64,000 bases of DNA from Necropsobacter rosorum (GCA_000751835.1 CCMQ01000003.1:186001-250000), one strand, 5' to 3'. Positions 1 through 8,270 are shown, counted from the first letter of the stretch. Notes: generated from the letters alone by a model not told the origin. A program made the numbers and translations.

Positions 1-2
1 TG

Positions 3-797
3 TTATCCTTTTTCACCGCCGCGCTCGCTGCTTACAATGCACTGGCCTTATCACCGTGGGCGATCCAAAAACAGGCGCAGATTTTAGACGACGCCAAAGC
101 GAACCCGACCATGGGCGCCCTTGCCGCGGGTCAGTTTATGTCTGCCGGGAATAATAATTTTGTCTTATTTATCAATAATATTCGCAATAACACGATTCAT
201 GATGTGTACTTATTCCAGATGCCGAGCAAAAAAAGCGAAAAACCGTCCGTAACGGTGGCAGAAAGCGGCGAACTTAAAGCATTGCCGAACGGCGATCAGA
301 TTCTGAATCTGCAAAACAGTCAGCGCGTGGAAGGCAGCGCCATGCTGCCTGATTTCCGGATTACGCATTTCGATCAATACCGGGCTTATCTGGGGCATCA
401 GGCGGTAAACAATGAAAACAGCGAAGCGGAAACCCTGCCTTTTACCGAACTGCTGAAAGCCAAAACGCCGGCCGCAAAATCCGAACTGCAATGGCGTATC
501 ACCTTGATTCTGGCGGTGCCGATTATGGCGTTAATCGCCGTGCCGCTCAGCCGCGTTAACCCGCGTCAGGGGCGGTTTGCCAAGATTTTGCCGGCGTTAA
601 TGCTGTATCTGATTTATTTCCTGCTGCAAAGCTCGTTTAAATCCGCAGGCGCTTCCGGCAAACTCGACGCTTCGCTATTCATGCCACTGGTTAATCTCAC
701 TTTTCTGCTGCTGGGAATCCTGTTAAACAGCTGGCACAGCGCCTTTATGTATAAAATCCGTCATTTATTCGGCAAAAAGCATGTAGTAGAAGGATAA
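3..797 (+). CDS. lptF: LptF, LPS export permease subunit (5' end outside window)
   Basis: The frame is open from base 3, so only the C-terminal ~264 residues are seen; the E. coli protein has 366. LptF pairs with LptG to form the inner-membrane part of the LptB2FGC transporter, which extracts lipopolysaccharide and passes it to the periplasmic bridge. The visible part has a periplasmic beta-rich section followed by three hydrophobic segments in the last ~110 residues, the usual LptF/LptG end. The stop lies 5 bp before lptG, matching the conserved lptFG operon. An internal ATG at 111 is not the start because the reading frame continues upstream. Confidence 0.93.
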   Translation, partial: LSFFTAALAAYNALALSPWAIQKQAQILDDAKANPTMGALAAGQFMSAGNNNFVLFINNIRNNTIHDVYLFQMPSKKSEKPSVTVAESGELKALPNGDQILNLQNSQRVEGSAMLPDFRITHFDQYRAYLGHQAVNNENSEAETLPFTELLKAKTPAAKSELQWRITLILAVPIMALIAVPLSRVNPRQGRFAKILPALMLYLIYFLLQSSFKSAGASGKLDASLFMPLVNLTFLLLGILLNSWHSAFMYKIRHLFGKKHVVEG

Positions 798-802
798 ACG
801 AA

Positions 803-1876
803 ATGATGATGAATACCTTAGATCGCTACATCGGCAAAAGTATTTTAGGCGCCATTTTCGCCACCCTGCTGACCCTGGTCGGTTTATCGGCCATCATTAA
901 ATTCGTCGAACAGTTCCGCAGCGTCGGCAAAGGCAGCTATGACGTGCTGCAAGCCGTACTTTATACCGTGCTGACCATACCGAAAGATGTGGAAACTTTC
1001 TTCCCGATGGCGGCACTGCTCGGCGCGCTGATTGCGCTGGGCAATCTGGCCAGCCGCAGCGAATTGATCGTGATGCAGTCGGCGGGATTTTCCCGCTTAA
1101 ATATCGGTGTCGCGGTGATGAAAACCGCCCTGCCGCTGGTTGTAATTACCATGGTGATCGGCGAATGGGGCATTCCACAAACGGAACAATTCGCCCGCGA
1201 TATGCGTTCGAAAGCCATTTCCGGCGGCTCGATGCTGTCGGTTAAAAACGGCGTGTGGGCAAAAGACGGTAACGATTTTATTTATGTCAGACGAATTACC
1301 GACGACATCAAACTCAACGATATTTATATTTACCGTTTTAACGATCAGCGCCAGCTGCAGCAAGTCAGCCATGCCAATCAGGCGACCTTTAAAGACGGCA
1401 AATGGACATTAAAACAAATCAATACTTCGCAAATTTCCGCCGATGAAATCAAAACCACCAATCAGCTGAACGGCGTGTGGCAAACCAGCCTCACGCCAGA
1501 TAAATTAGGGATTGTTTCGTTGCGCGCCACCTCGCTGTCGATTTCCGGGCTGTCCGATTACATCGCATTTATGAAGGAAACCGGACAGGATTCAAAGCGC
1601 TTTGAGCTGACTTACTGGCGCAAATTATTCCAGCCGCTTTCCGTGGGCGTGATGATGCTGCTGGCGCTGTCCTTTATTTTCGGCCCGCTGCGCAGCGTCA
1701 CCGCCGGTGCGCGTATCGTAACCGGAATCTGTTTCGGATTTCTGTTTTATGTGGTCAACGAAATTTTCGGCCCGCTCAGTCTGGTTTACAGCATCCCGCC
1801 GCTGGCCGGCGCACTCATGCCGAGTATGCTGTTTATCCTCATTACTTGGTGGTTATTAAGCCGGAAACGTGATTAA
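803..1876 (+). CDS. lptG: LptG, LPS export permease subunit
   Basis: This 357-residue protein is the partner of LptF in the LPS-extracting ABC transporter. It has the family architecture: three membrane segments in the first ~120 residues, a periplasmic beta-jellyroll domain (about 130-265), then three more membrane segments. The motif RKLFQPLSVGVMMLLALSF at the start of the second membrane block is typical. Three consecutive ATG codons (803, 806, 809) follow AGAAGGA at 788-794. The first or second fits ribosome spacing best; 803 is chosen. An inverted pair of uptake signals lies just after the stop. Confidence 0.95.
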   Translation: MMMNTLDRYIGKSILGAIFATLLTLVGLSAIIKFVEQFRSVGKGSYDVLQAVLYTVLTIPKDVETFFPMAALLGALIALGNLASRSELIVMQSAGFSRLNIGVAVMKTALPLVVITMVIGEWGIPQTEQFARDMRSKAISGGSMLSVKNGVWAKDGNDFIYVRRITDDIKLNDIYIYRFNDQRQLQQVSHANQATFKDGKWTLKQINTSQISADEIKTTNQLNGVWQTSLTPDKLGIVSLRATSLSISGLSDYIAFMKETGQDSKRFELTYWRKLFQPLSVGVMMLLALSFIFGPLRSVTAGARIVTGICFGFLFYVVNEIFGPLSLVYSIPPLAGALMPSMLFILITWWLLSRKRD

Positions 1877-1880
1877 ACCC

Positions 1881-1915
1881 CACCGCACTTTATTGCGCCA
1901 CGATAAAGTGCGGTG
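1881..1915 (+). terminator. Inverted uptake-signal pair, probable terminator of lptFG
   Basis: Two uptake signals in opposite orientation form a perfect 12-bp stem (1881-1892 with 1904-1915) around an 11-base loop, starting 5 bp after the lptG stop. Uptake-signal pairs often serve as intrinsic terminators in Pasteurellaceae. The following bases are only moderately T-rich, so termination strength is uncertain. Confidence 0.6.
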
Positions 1916-1973
1916 TAAATTTCACCCGTTTGCTGAAAATTAAAACAAACGGTGAATAAATCCGAATTTCCGC

Positions 1974-2001
1974 TTGCAAGCCGGAAGGATAACCGTATAA
2001 T
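1974..2001 (+). promoter_or_regulatory. Sigma-70 promoter of tRNA-Leu
   Basis: TTGCAA at 1974-1979 and a perfect TATAAT at 1996-2001 are separated by 16 bases. The -10 box lies about 33 bases before the mature tRNA 5' end, as expected for a strong stable-RNA promoter. Confidence 0.7.
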
Positions 2002-2033
2002 ACAACGCACTGAAGATGATGTTTATCAGTGAA

Positions 2034-2120
2034 GCCTGGGTGGCGAAATTGGTAGACGCAGCGGATTCAAAATCCGCCGCCCTTAAAAGCGTGTCGGTTC
2101 GAGTCCGACCCTAGGCACCA
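2034..2120 (+). tRNA. tRNA-Leu (anticodon CAA)
   Basis: This is an 87-base class II tRNA. The acceptor stem GCCTGGG pairs with CCTAGGC (one G-T pair), the D-arm and a long leucine-type variable arm are present, the T-arm is GGTTCGAGTCC, and CCA is encoded. The anticodon loop TTCAAAA places CAA at positions 34-36, reading UUG codons. It resembles E. coli leuX. Its last six bases (GCACCA) start a direct repeat that returns at 8601, so the gene is the apparent integration site of the neighbouring phage remnant. The tRNA itself is intact. Confidence 0.95.
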
Positions 2121-2168
2121 CCGATAAATATCATAAAAAATTAAAGCCGCTCTGATGAGCGGCTTTTT
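2115..2168 (+). repeat. attL-like direct repeat at tRNA 3' end, including a terminator hairpin
   Basis: A 45-bp stretch (2115-2159) is identical to 8601-8645. After one C/T difference the match runs 8 bases more, giving 53 of 54. It starts with the tRNA 3' GCACCA and includes the hairpin AAAGCCGCTC-TGAT-GAGCGGCTTTTT that terminates the tRNA transcript. Everything in between is phage-derived, so this is read as the attachment-site duplication of an integrated element. Confidence 0.85.
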
Positions 2169-2375
2169 GCTCTATATTCACTTAAAAATCAATAAGTTAG
2201 ATTATTATCACTTAACTACATATCTTGAAAACCCACCCAACTACTGTATATTATAACAGGTGTTTGCGACTATTTTATGATCTGCTTAGATCATAAATGA
2301 AGTGAATTTGCACCATAAATTGCACCAAAAAATCGGGTTATTTTCGGACAAAAGCCGAAGCACAGGCTTAGTTAA

Positions 2376-2603
2376 TTACCCTAATTTCCACTTAATACCA
2401 TTCCAACAAATAGAATAACCAGCAGTAATATCAACCGAATGACCTTGAATTAATCGGCAAAGCCGGTAATCCGTGATCCAACGTGACGAAATATGTCGTA
2501 ATTCCAGAATGCGTGTGCCGATTTGGGTTAATAATATGTCTGCAACCGACTGTTTAATATGTTCGTTTTCGTCGGTGATGATTTTTCCGGTGATTCGATT
2601 CAT
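2376..2603 (-). pseudogene. Baseplate protein W fragment fused to an unrelated tail
   Basis: Residues 1 to about 33 (starting MNRITGK, with HIKQSVADILLTQIGTR) resemble the N-terminus of P2-family gpW, a gp25-like baseplate wedge protein of about 115 residues. After that the family pattern is lost, and the last ~40 residues (ending ICWNGIKWKLG) look like the end of another gene, possibly a tail fibre. The fragment starts at a TAATG overlap with the V-like gene upstream, the original coupling. A deletion that removed the rest of W and the J, I and H genes would explain it. The identity of the 3' part is a guess. Confidence 0.55.
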
Positions 2604-2908
2604 TATTTTGCCTTACTTGTATCGGCGCCGTCGCCCTGTTCGCGGTGGACGTGGTTTTGTAAGCTTATCGCGCCCGCTTTGACATCGCCTTTCGCTGTGA
2701 TACCGCCTTTTACGTCCACGTTGCCGCTGATGCTGATATTGCCTTTCGTTCCGCCGTTATCCTCGGTGGTCAGTGCGCCGGTGATATTGACGTTGCCTTT
2801 GATGTTGACGATGGGGCAGTCAATATTAATTTGTTCTGCGGCGGTGATGGCGGCGGTTTTTATGCCGTTGACGGTCAAAATACGGCGGTTAAGTTCAGCA
2901 GTCATCAA
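2603..2908 (-). pseudogene. Baseplate spike protein V, C-terminal half only
   Basis: The 101 residues match the C-terminal half of the P2 gpV spike family: an ILTVNGIKTA segment, a run of beta-helix repeats (NIKGNVNITG, NISISGNVDVKG), then a terminal LQNHVH metal-site-like motif. P2 gpV has about 211 residues, and the N-terminal OB-fold half is absent. The frame begins at TTG 2908 or ATG 2905 with no recognisable coding sequence before it. It is probably a 5'-truncated remnant, although an isolated beta-helix could still be translated. Confidence 0.65.
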
Positions 2909-2996
2909 TAATACGAATTAAATTATTAAATAACGGCATTGTGAATGGATTTAATAAAAAAGGTGAGTTTGTGTCAGTGTGAAAATTGAGATAACA

Positions 2997-3023
2997 AAAA
3001 ACCGATTATAAATCGGTTTTTTT
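2997..3023 (-). terminator. Bidirectional hairpin after the toxin gene
   Basis: The stem AACCGATT/AATCGGTT has a 3-base loop and A/T runs on both sides. It lies a few bases past the stop of the toxin gene at 3030. Confidence 0.65.
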
Positions 3024-3029
3024 AGGTTA

Positions 3030-3314
3030 TTAGAGCTGGGGATATTTTCTTCGGCTGTGTATAACCGTGATGATTTCCAGAAACTCGCCGGCTTCCTGAT
3101 AGACGATCCGATAATGGCGGCAGAAAGTGATTCTTGTCTTGTCAGCTTGCAATTTGCCGCTTTTAGGTAGCATGCTGATAAGTTCAAAATGTTTGATAAA
3201 ATCATTTAATAATTTTTGTGAACTGGTCGCGGAGCTGGTGAACTCATAGACGTTTTGTAGAATCTCATCAATATTTCTTTCTGCCAATTTGGAGATAAGC
3301 AGTTTTTTAGCCAT
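3030..3314 (-). CDS. RelE/ParE-family toxin
   Basis: This 94-residue basic protein has the RelE/ParE layout: an N-terminal helical hairpin (SKLAERNIDEILQNV), a central LPKSGKL segment, then the beta-sheet core with CRHYRIVYQ and a terminal IITVIHSRRKYPQL. The HSRR-P ending is typical of ParE-like toxins. It overlaps the preceding antitoxin gene by 8 bp, the normal antitoxin-first arrangement. Members either inhibit DNA gyrase (ParE) or cleave mRNA on the ribosome (RelE); the sequence alone does not settle which. It lies between tail genes of the phage remnant and is not part of a standard P2 gene set. Confidence 0.8.
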   Translation of the reverse strand: MAKKLLISKLAERNIDEILQNVYEFTSSATSSQKLLNDFIKHFELISMLPKSGKLQADKTRITFCRHYRIVYQEAGEFLEIITVIHSRRKYPQL

Positions 3315-3495
3315 AAATCAGTTCTTTTTCCAGTTCTTCATTCAGTTCGGCAATCTCTAATGCTTTTTGTTCAAGCGTTCTTTGCCAGTGTTGCTTTGCA
3401 TCTTCAAAAGAAATGACGCGTCCGGCTTTAATATCGTCACGTCCTAACTTAATTTGCTGGGCCAGATATTCATCATATCCTGTTTCTTTTAACAT
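3307..3495 (-). CDS. Antitoxin partner of the RelE/ParE toxin
   Basis: This 62-residue acidic, mostly helical protein includes DDIKAGRVISFEDAKQHW, a pattern common in ParD/RHH-type antitoxins (a short region followed by a toxin-wrapping helix). The C-terminal half is a charged helix (ALEIAELNEELEKEL). Its stop overlaps the toxin start. The DNA-binding fold is not obvious by eye, so the antitoxin call rests on position, size and the recognisable toxin downstream. The pair has no uptake signals and probably autoregulates from the gap at 3496-3560. Confidence 0.7.
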   Translation of the reverse strand: MLKETGYDEYLAQQIKLGRDDIKAGRVISFEDAKQHWQRTLEQKALEIAELNEELEKELIYG

Positions 3496-3556
3496 ATATC
3501 CTCCTTTAAGGTTTTAAGGATGATCACAATATAATCGCATTTCAGGATAATATCAA

Positions 3557-3575
3557 CAAAAAGGGCTTACGCCCT
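3557..3575 (-). terminator. Intrinsic terminator after the tape measure gene
   Basis: On the minus strand AGGGC-GTAA-GCCCT is followed by TTTTTG, immediately after the stop at 3580. This separates the tape measure transcript from the toxin-antitoxin pair. Confidence 0.65.
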
Positions 3576-3579
3576 GTTG

Positions 3580-6471
3580 TTATTCCCTGTCGCCTAAACG
3601 GCTGCGCAATCTCGCCTGTTGTTGATTTTGAATGCGCTGCATTTCTTGGGCGATCATGCGCGCAATGGCGCGTTCGTCCTGTCCTTGGGCGGCGTTGATG
3701 GTGATATTCACCGTCATCGGTTGCAGGGGTTGCACGGTTGCCGCCTTGGCAGACAACGGCGGACGAGTATCTACCTGCAGCGGGGCGGCGGTTGCTACAC
3801 TCATGCCGATGCCTGTCGCCAATAGGGCGTTTTTACCGTAGTTTAAGGCGTTAAGCAACGGCACGCCAAGGCGAGAAGTGGCGGCTTTGGTCATGATATA
3901 TTCGCCGCCGTGATAAATGCCTTTCGGTTCATATTTGCCGCCACTGCCGGCATAGCCGCCAGACCATTTTTGACTGCTTGGTATTTCTATCCCTAAGCCT
4001 TGTTCAAAATATCTGCCTGCTGCACTATTATTCATGGCATTGGCTGTCGCACTTTCTACTTTTTGCTTGGTCTGTTCAATTTTCTGTTCAGTTTCTTTGG
4101 AAAAGCCGAGTTTTTCTTTTATCCAATCTACGGTTTTTAAGATTGAACTTTTAACTTTCTCAAAGGCTTCCAGCACACCTTCCTTTAATTTATCCATCAT
4201 ATTGGATCCGAATTTTTTCGCGCCATCCACTAGGCCGTTCCATTTTTCAGAAAAAAATGCGCCAATTTTATCCGTGATTTCGCCAACCTTGATTTTTAAT
4301 TCCTCCCATTTTTCAGTGACCGCATTGGCAATATTTTGCCAAAGGTTGCCTGCGGTTTCTTTTAACCATGTCCAGCTTGCAATGAGCTTTTCTTTGACAG
4401 TATCCCAGTTTTGCCAAAGTAGGATTATTGCCCCGATAATCAGTGTTATCGCTGCCAATATCGGATTGGTCATCATTGCGCGACCGACGAGAACAATCGC
4501 ATTGACCGCGATTTTCCCTAACCAATAAAAAGCGATCCCAGCCGATTTGATGCCGATGCTTATTGCTTTACTGATTTTTAAGAAATAATTAAATCCGACG
4601 ATAAGTCTCGCTATCGGATAAAGTAAGAAACTCATTCCAATACTTAATGCCCCAAAAACGGTGAGTGTTCCACCGATAGCAGCAGCGATTTGCATTAGAT
4701 TTCGTACCAGTTCGGGATTTGCTTGAACCCATGCTCTGATGTTATCCACAATCGGGCCAATTTTTTTCATTAAATTATTTAGCGCTGGTGACAGCATATC
4801 ACCCAATACGATATTCAGATTACGCAGGCTGTTTGTAAAGGTTTGATAAGTTGCCGACAGTCCTTTCATTCGAGTTTGGAATTCTCTATCCATTGACTCT
4901 TGAGCTTCTGCGCTGTTGGCTTGGGCAAGTTGTTTTTCCACCATATCCGGATTTTTCACTAGATTGGCGAAGACTTTGTTATAGTCGCCGCCCGCAAGTC
5001 CTTCCAATACGGAAAGCCGTAAATGTTCAGGGATTTTCTTTTGCACCTGTTTAAACACTTTCAGGATGGTTTCACTGGCATTGACCTGCAATCCTTTTTT
5101 CACATCGTCAGGGTTTAGACCAATGGCTGCCAAGGCTTTTTTGACTGGTTTTTTATTACTTCCCAAGCGGGTGAGGATTGAGCCGAACGCTTTTGCGGAC
5201 TTGCCCGCTTCATTGCCTGCGGTAATAAGCGTTGACCCCCATGCTGCAAGATCTTTGTCGCTCATCTTAACCATGTTGGAAATCCCAGCGGCATCATTTA
5301 AGAAGTCAATGATTTCCGTGCCTTTCGATAAGTTTTTGTCATCAAGGTAGTTAATGGTATCCGCCAAAGCGTCGGCTTGTTGCTGTGTTAATTTTAAATT
5401 GTCACGCACGCGCCCCATTTTTTCTGTGAATTCGTCACCTTGCCCTTCCTGTACATCAAATGCCACTGCCATAGCAACATTTTTTCTGATGGTGTCTTCA
5501 ATTTCATTTTCGTCAATGCCCATTCTGGCTGCACTTGTAACCATATTGGCAATTTCCACAGTGGTTTTCGGCAGCTCGCGCGAAAGCTGGAAGATTTTTT
5601 GTTTCCATTCGTCGTATTTCGGGGTGAGGTTGCCCATCTTGTCTTTGACACCTTCCACCTGACGGGCGACGCCCAACATGGCATCTTCAAACTCCATGCT
5701 GTCTTTCACCGCGCTTTTGATGGGGGTCAAGATTGTTGCGCCTGCCGCCATTGACTGTGCGCCGACAATCTGTGCTTTCGTGCTGGCGCTTTTCAGTGTA
5801 TCGACTTGTCCGCGATATTTGTCATAAGCGGCTTTTTTTGCATTGAGCTTATCCAATTTTGCCTTTTGACTTTCTAAGGCGGTGTTTGCAAGTTTTATTT
5901 TTCCTGCCAGATCCGTTTCGTGCTTGCCAAATTCTTTTGTATTAATACCGGCCGCTTTTAATTTCCGGTTTAGGTCTCGCAATTGTAATAATTGCTTAGC
6001 TTTTTCCGTTCTACTTGCTTTTAATTTATTCTTTCGGTCTGTGATTGATTTGGCGTTACTTCTAATTTTATCATTCAGTTTTTCATATTGTTTTTCTAAC
6101 TCCCCCAAGCGCAAAGCGGCGGTTGTGGCGTTGGTTGATTCACCTTTTGATAATAATTGTTGAAAGTAAGATCGTTGTGTGCTTATGCGTTCTCTCAAAT
6201 CTGCACGGTCTGATTTCATTTTGTCCGCTTTGCGACGTAAGTTTTCCAGTTTTAGGGTGTGGTCGCTGATGGCTCGAGTGCTTCTCTTCACTTGTTCCGT
6301 CGTGCGGGAAAATGTGTTCATTCGACCTTGCATTTTTTCTAATTCTTTTAATGCTGTTTTGCTTTCCTTTAATTTGTCAGAAAGCGCCGCAACATTTTTG
6401 GTGACGCTTTTTAATGGCGCTGACATTTTATCAACAGCGCTCAACAGTACGGCTAGTTGTAAATTGTTCAT
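3580..6471 (-). CDS. Phage tail tape measure protein
   Basis: This 963-residue protein is the longest phage gene. Residues 1 to about 230 are coiled coil rich in K, E, L and A. Next comes a TP901-type tape-measure core (about 235-590, with AARMGIDENEI and LEGLAGGDYNKVF). Several hydrophobic segments follow (about 590-700), then a region with repeated helix-W motifs, and a C-terminal segment ending NQQQARLRSRLGDRE. P2 protein T has 815 residues. The product sets tail length and is threaded through the tube. The open frame is intact although tube, sheath and most baseplate genes are absent, so it is probably not functional here. Confidence 0.88.
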   Translation of the reverse strand: MNNLQLAVLLSAVDKMSAPLKSVTKNVAALSDKLKESKTALKELEKMQGRMNTFSRTTEQVKRSTRAISDHTLKLENLRRKADKMKSDRADLRERISTQRSYFQQLLSKGESTNATTAALRLGELEKQYEKLNDKIRSNAKSITDRKNKLKASRTEKAKQLLQLRDLNRKLKAAGINTKEFGKHETDLAGKIKLANTALESQKAKLDKLNAKKAAYDKYRGQVDTLKSASTKAQIVGAQSMAAGATILTPIKSAVKDSMEFEDAMLGVARQVEGVKDKMGNLTPKYDEWKQKIFQLSRELPKTTVEIANMVTSAARMGIDENEIEDTIRKNVAMAVAFDVQEGQGDEFTEKMGRVRDNLKLTQQQADALADTINYLDDKNLSKGTEIIDFLNDAAGISNMVKMSDKDLAAWGSTLITAGNEAGKSAKAFGSILTRLGSNKKPVKKALAAIGLNPDDVKKGLQVNASETILKVFKQVQKKIPEHLRLSVLEGLAGGDYNKVFANLVKNPDMVEKQLAQANSAEAQESMDREFQTRMKGLSATYQTFTNSLRNLNIVLGDMLSPALNNLMKKIGPIVDNIRAWVQANPELVRNLMQIAAAIGGTLTVFGALSIGMSFLLYPIARLIVGFNYFLKISKAISIGIKSAGIAFYWLGKIAVNAIVLVGRAMMTNPILAAITLIIGAIILLWQNWDTVKEKLIASWTWLKETAGNLWQNIANAVTEKWEELKIKVGEITDKIGAFFSEKWNGLVDGAKKFGSNMMDKLKEGVLEAFEKVKSSILKTVDWIKEKLGFSKETEQKIEQTKQKVESATANAMNNSAAGRYFEQGLGIEIPSSQKWSGGYAGSGGKYEPKGIYHGGEYIMTKAATSRLGVPLLNALNYGKNALLATGIGMSVATAAPLQVDTRPPLSAKAATVQPLQPMTVNITINAAQGQDERAIARMIAQEMQRIQNQQQARLRSRLGDRE

Positions 6472-6543
6472 CGGTGTTTATTTTCCTATTGACAATACTT
6501 AATATTTTGCTTAATAATCAATCAAAACAACAAGGGAGGAATT

Positions 6544-6852
6544 ATGGAATTATTCGCTGCACTCTTTATGCTTACCGGCGCTTTTGTGCTGTTGCTGATT
6601 GTCATTCCTGTCGGTTTGTTGCTTGTTGGCTATGACATGGCAGTTTCCTTTATTTCGGAACATTGGCTAGGGTTGCTGCTGTTTATTTGCCTGCTTTCCG
6701 TTGTGGTGTATGCTGTGCCTGTGCGTAGAACCGAAAATCAGGATTTTGTGAACGTGTACGGAAATGTCATCACTGCCAGAAATTACGTTGAATTTTTTGT
6801 CGGCTGCATCATAATTTCCGTCATTGTGTTATTCTTTGCCCAAGTGTTCTAA
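6544..6852 (+). CDS. Small integral membrane protein of the prophage, unknown function
   Basis: These 102 residues have three or four hydrophobic segments (about 5-27, 38-56 and 80-101) and a short polar loop (RRTENQDFVNVYGN). It starts after AGGGAGG-like bases at 6533-6539, a strong ribosome site. It is the only plus-strand gene in the remnant and meets gene S tail to tail with a 24-bp overlap. I do not recognise the family. Its position and orientation are those of a 'moron', an accessory gene expressed from the lysogen, and membrane proteins of this kind sometimes block superinfection. That role is inference. Confidence 0.55.
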   Translation: MELFAALFMLTGAFVLLLIVIPVGLLLVGYDMAVSFISEHWLGLLLFICLLSVVVYAVPVRRTENQDFVNVYGNVITARNYVEFFVGCIIISVIVLFFAQVF

Positions 6853-7290
6853 GAGTATATCTTCGATCATATCCAAATCCTCATGACTAAAGCCCAGCAC
6901 TTCGCGCTGGGCGTATCTTATTTTTCTTCCCGTCTTTTTGTTCACGGTACCCATTAAGCCATACTGGTGAATATTGGCAATGTATGCAGCGGTGCCGTTA
7001 AATCCCACCGTAACTTCGTTAGAATTCGACCGCACTTTAAAAAAGCGGGCGGTGCGCAGTTTGGCGAACATGGCCTTGCGTTTTACCCGTCCTTTTTTAT
7101 TACGCAGTTTTTTCTGCACTTTGCGTGGTTCAAAGGCTGTGCCGTCGGGGTTTTGCTGACGTGCAATTCTTGCCTGCTGGTTTTTGCGCAAAGCTTGCCC
7201 GATGTTTTTGGCCAGCTGCCGGCGCCCTTGCGGGTTGAGGTTGTTAATCAGGGCGGTCAGTTTTGCGTGAATTTCGTCAACGGTTGCCAT
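6829..7290 (-). CDS. Phage virion morphogenesis (tail completion) protein, gpS family
   Basis: This 153-residue basic protein resembles P2 gpS, which helps finish the tail. It starts with a short helix (IHAKLTALINNL), then has an Arg/Lys-rich region (RKVQKKLRNKKGRVKRKAM) and the family pattern VGFNGTAAYIANIHQYG. It overlaps the upstream R gene by 14 bp, the R-S coupling seen in P2-like phages. A full uptake signal lies inside it at 7029-7037, unlike most of the remnant. Confidence 0.85.
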   Translation of the reverse strand: MATVDEIHAKLTALINNLNPQGRRQLAKNIGQALRKNQQARIARQQNPDGTAFEPRKVQKKLRNKKGRVKRKAMFAKLRTARFFKVRSNSNEVTVGFNGTAAYIANIHQYGLMGTVNKKTGRKIRYAQREVLGFSHEDLDMIEDILLEHLGKE

Positions 7291-7765
7291 GATCCATCAC
7301 TCCGCTGTCAAAAATCAGGTTATCTTCGGTTTCCAGATACACCCGCACCCGCTCTTGGTTCCACACCGGTTCCGGCGCATATTGCAGTTTGATTTCGTTA
7401 AGATTATCGGTTTTCGTTGTTACGACCCGTTCTGTCATTTGAATTTCAAAGGAGACATCGACGGTGTCGTTATTGTTATAATCCATGACAAATTTAAATA
7501 CGCCCTCACGCTTTTGCGGGTTTTCAAAAATTTCCGGCTGATTGGTACGAAGATAGGCTTCAATCGGTACGATCAGCTGCGCCAAATCATCTTTGAAATC
7601 CGTGGCGATGATGTTCAGTGTGTAGCGGTATTCAAAACTCAAGCCGCCGGCGCCGGTGGCGATAATCTGGCCGTTATCAATATACAGCTGCAGTCTGTCC
7701 GGATTGGCCTCAAAATCCGGGTAGCTTTGTTCGATGATTTTTCGGATCTGGTTCGGTTTTTTCAT
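7277..7765 (-). CDS. Phage tail completion protein, gpR family
   Basis: This 162-residue protein begins MKKPNQIRKIIEQ and continues with the gpR pattern (LQLYIDNGQIIATG, then SFEYRYTLNIIATDF). P2 gpR is of similar length and acts with gpS in tail completion. It overlaps both neighbours by a few bases: the zinc-finger gene upstream (7762) and S downstream (7290). This is the tight packing of an intact phage operon. No truncation is apparent. Confidence 0.85.
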   Translation of the reverse strand: MKKPNQIRKIIEQSYPDFEANPDRLQLYIDNGQIIATGAGGLSFEYRYTLNIIATDFKDDLAQLIVPIEAYLRTNQPEIFENPQKREGVFKFVMDYNNNDTVDVSFEIQMTERVVTTKTDNLNEIKLQYAPEPVWNQERVRVYLETEDNLIFDSGVMDHGNR

Positions 7766-7977
7766 CGGCGGTAGTTCCGGCGTTGTTTTTCGTGGATTTC
7801 CTGACAGGTGACGCAGCGGGTGACGCCGTGAATAAGCTGTCGGCGTTTTTCAGGAATGAGAGCGCCGCACTCTTCGCAATAAAGGCGGCTGACCGCCTTA
7901 AAAGTGCGGTGTTTTTTGAGAGCGATTTCACGCGCCATTTCTTCAACTTGTTGAGCGCGGTCTAAAATATCGGTCAT
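7762..7977 (-). CDS. TraR/DksA-type C4 zinc finger protein
   Basis: This 71-residue protein carries CEECG and CVTCQ about 20 residues apart, the four-cysteine zinc site of the TraR/DksA family. A helical N-terminus (DRAQQVEEMAREIALKKH) precedes it and a basic tail follows. Small TraR-like proteins are common beside lysis and tail genes of P2-like phages and can act on RNA polymerase without ppGpp. It overlaps LysC upstream and R downstream by 4 bp each. An uptake signal lies at 7902-7910. Confidence 0.85.
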   Translation of the reverse strand: MTDILDRAQQVEEMAREIALKKHRTFKAVSRLYCEECGALIPEKRRQLIHGVTRCVTCQEIHEKQRRNYRR

Positions 7978-8243
7978 TTTGTTTCTATACTCTGGTTAAA
8001 ATCGGCAATACACTTTTTCAGTGCGGTATTTTCCAGTACGCATAAATCCGTTTGGTTAAGGGATTTATCCAATGCCGTCGCAAAATCACGGTTTTTTTGG
8101 ATGGATACCGTGATTTGCCGGCAATTATCGGTTTGCGGGCATAAGAGCGGCTGTTTAACGGGGATTTTTTCGTTTGTTGAACAGCCGGCGGATATCATCA
8201 GGCACATCAATATCGCCCCAGTCTTGATGTTGTTGCAGTACAT
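7974..8243 (-). CDS. Rz1/LysC-like outer-membrane spanin lipoprotein
   Basis: These 89 residues have an N-terminal hydrophobic stretch ending in a lipobox (LMISAGC, lipidated Cys about residue 21). A proline-containing segment (IPVKQPLLCPQ) and a polar helical tail follow. P2 LysC and lambda Rz1 are outer-membrane spanin subunits of this type that are encoded inside the inner spanin gene in another frame. The end of an Rz-like frame (8155 to about 8260) does overlap it. With the endolysin gene broken and Rz nearly gone, lysis by this set is unlikely. Confidence 0.6.
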   Translation of the reverse strand: MYCNNIKTGAILMCLMISAGCSTNEKIPVKQPLLCPQTDNCRQITVSIQKNRDFATALDKSLNQTDLCVLENTALKKCIADFNQSIETK

Positions 8244-8270
8244 TGTTCAGTTCCTCGCCTCTTTGGTTGT
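8155..8270 (-). pseudogene. Inner spanin (Rz/LysB) C-terminal fragment
   Basis: In the frame overlapping LysC, the sequence reads ELNNVLQQHQDWGDIDVP, then DDIRRLFNKRKNPR and a stop. This has the look of an Rz/LysB C-terminus (a Trp followed by VP-D-D-x-RRLF near the end). The same frame further upstream (to 8352) is the out-of-frame shadow of the lysozyme gene, so only the tail survives. The left boundary given is approximate. Confidence 0.5.
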
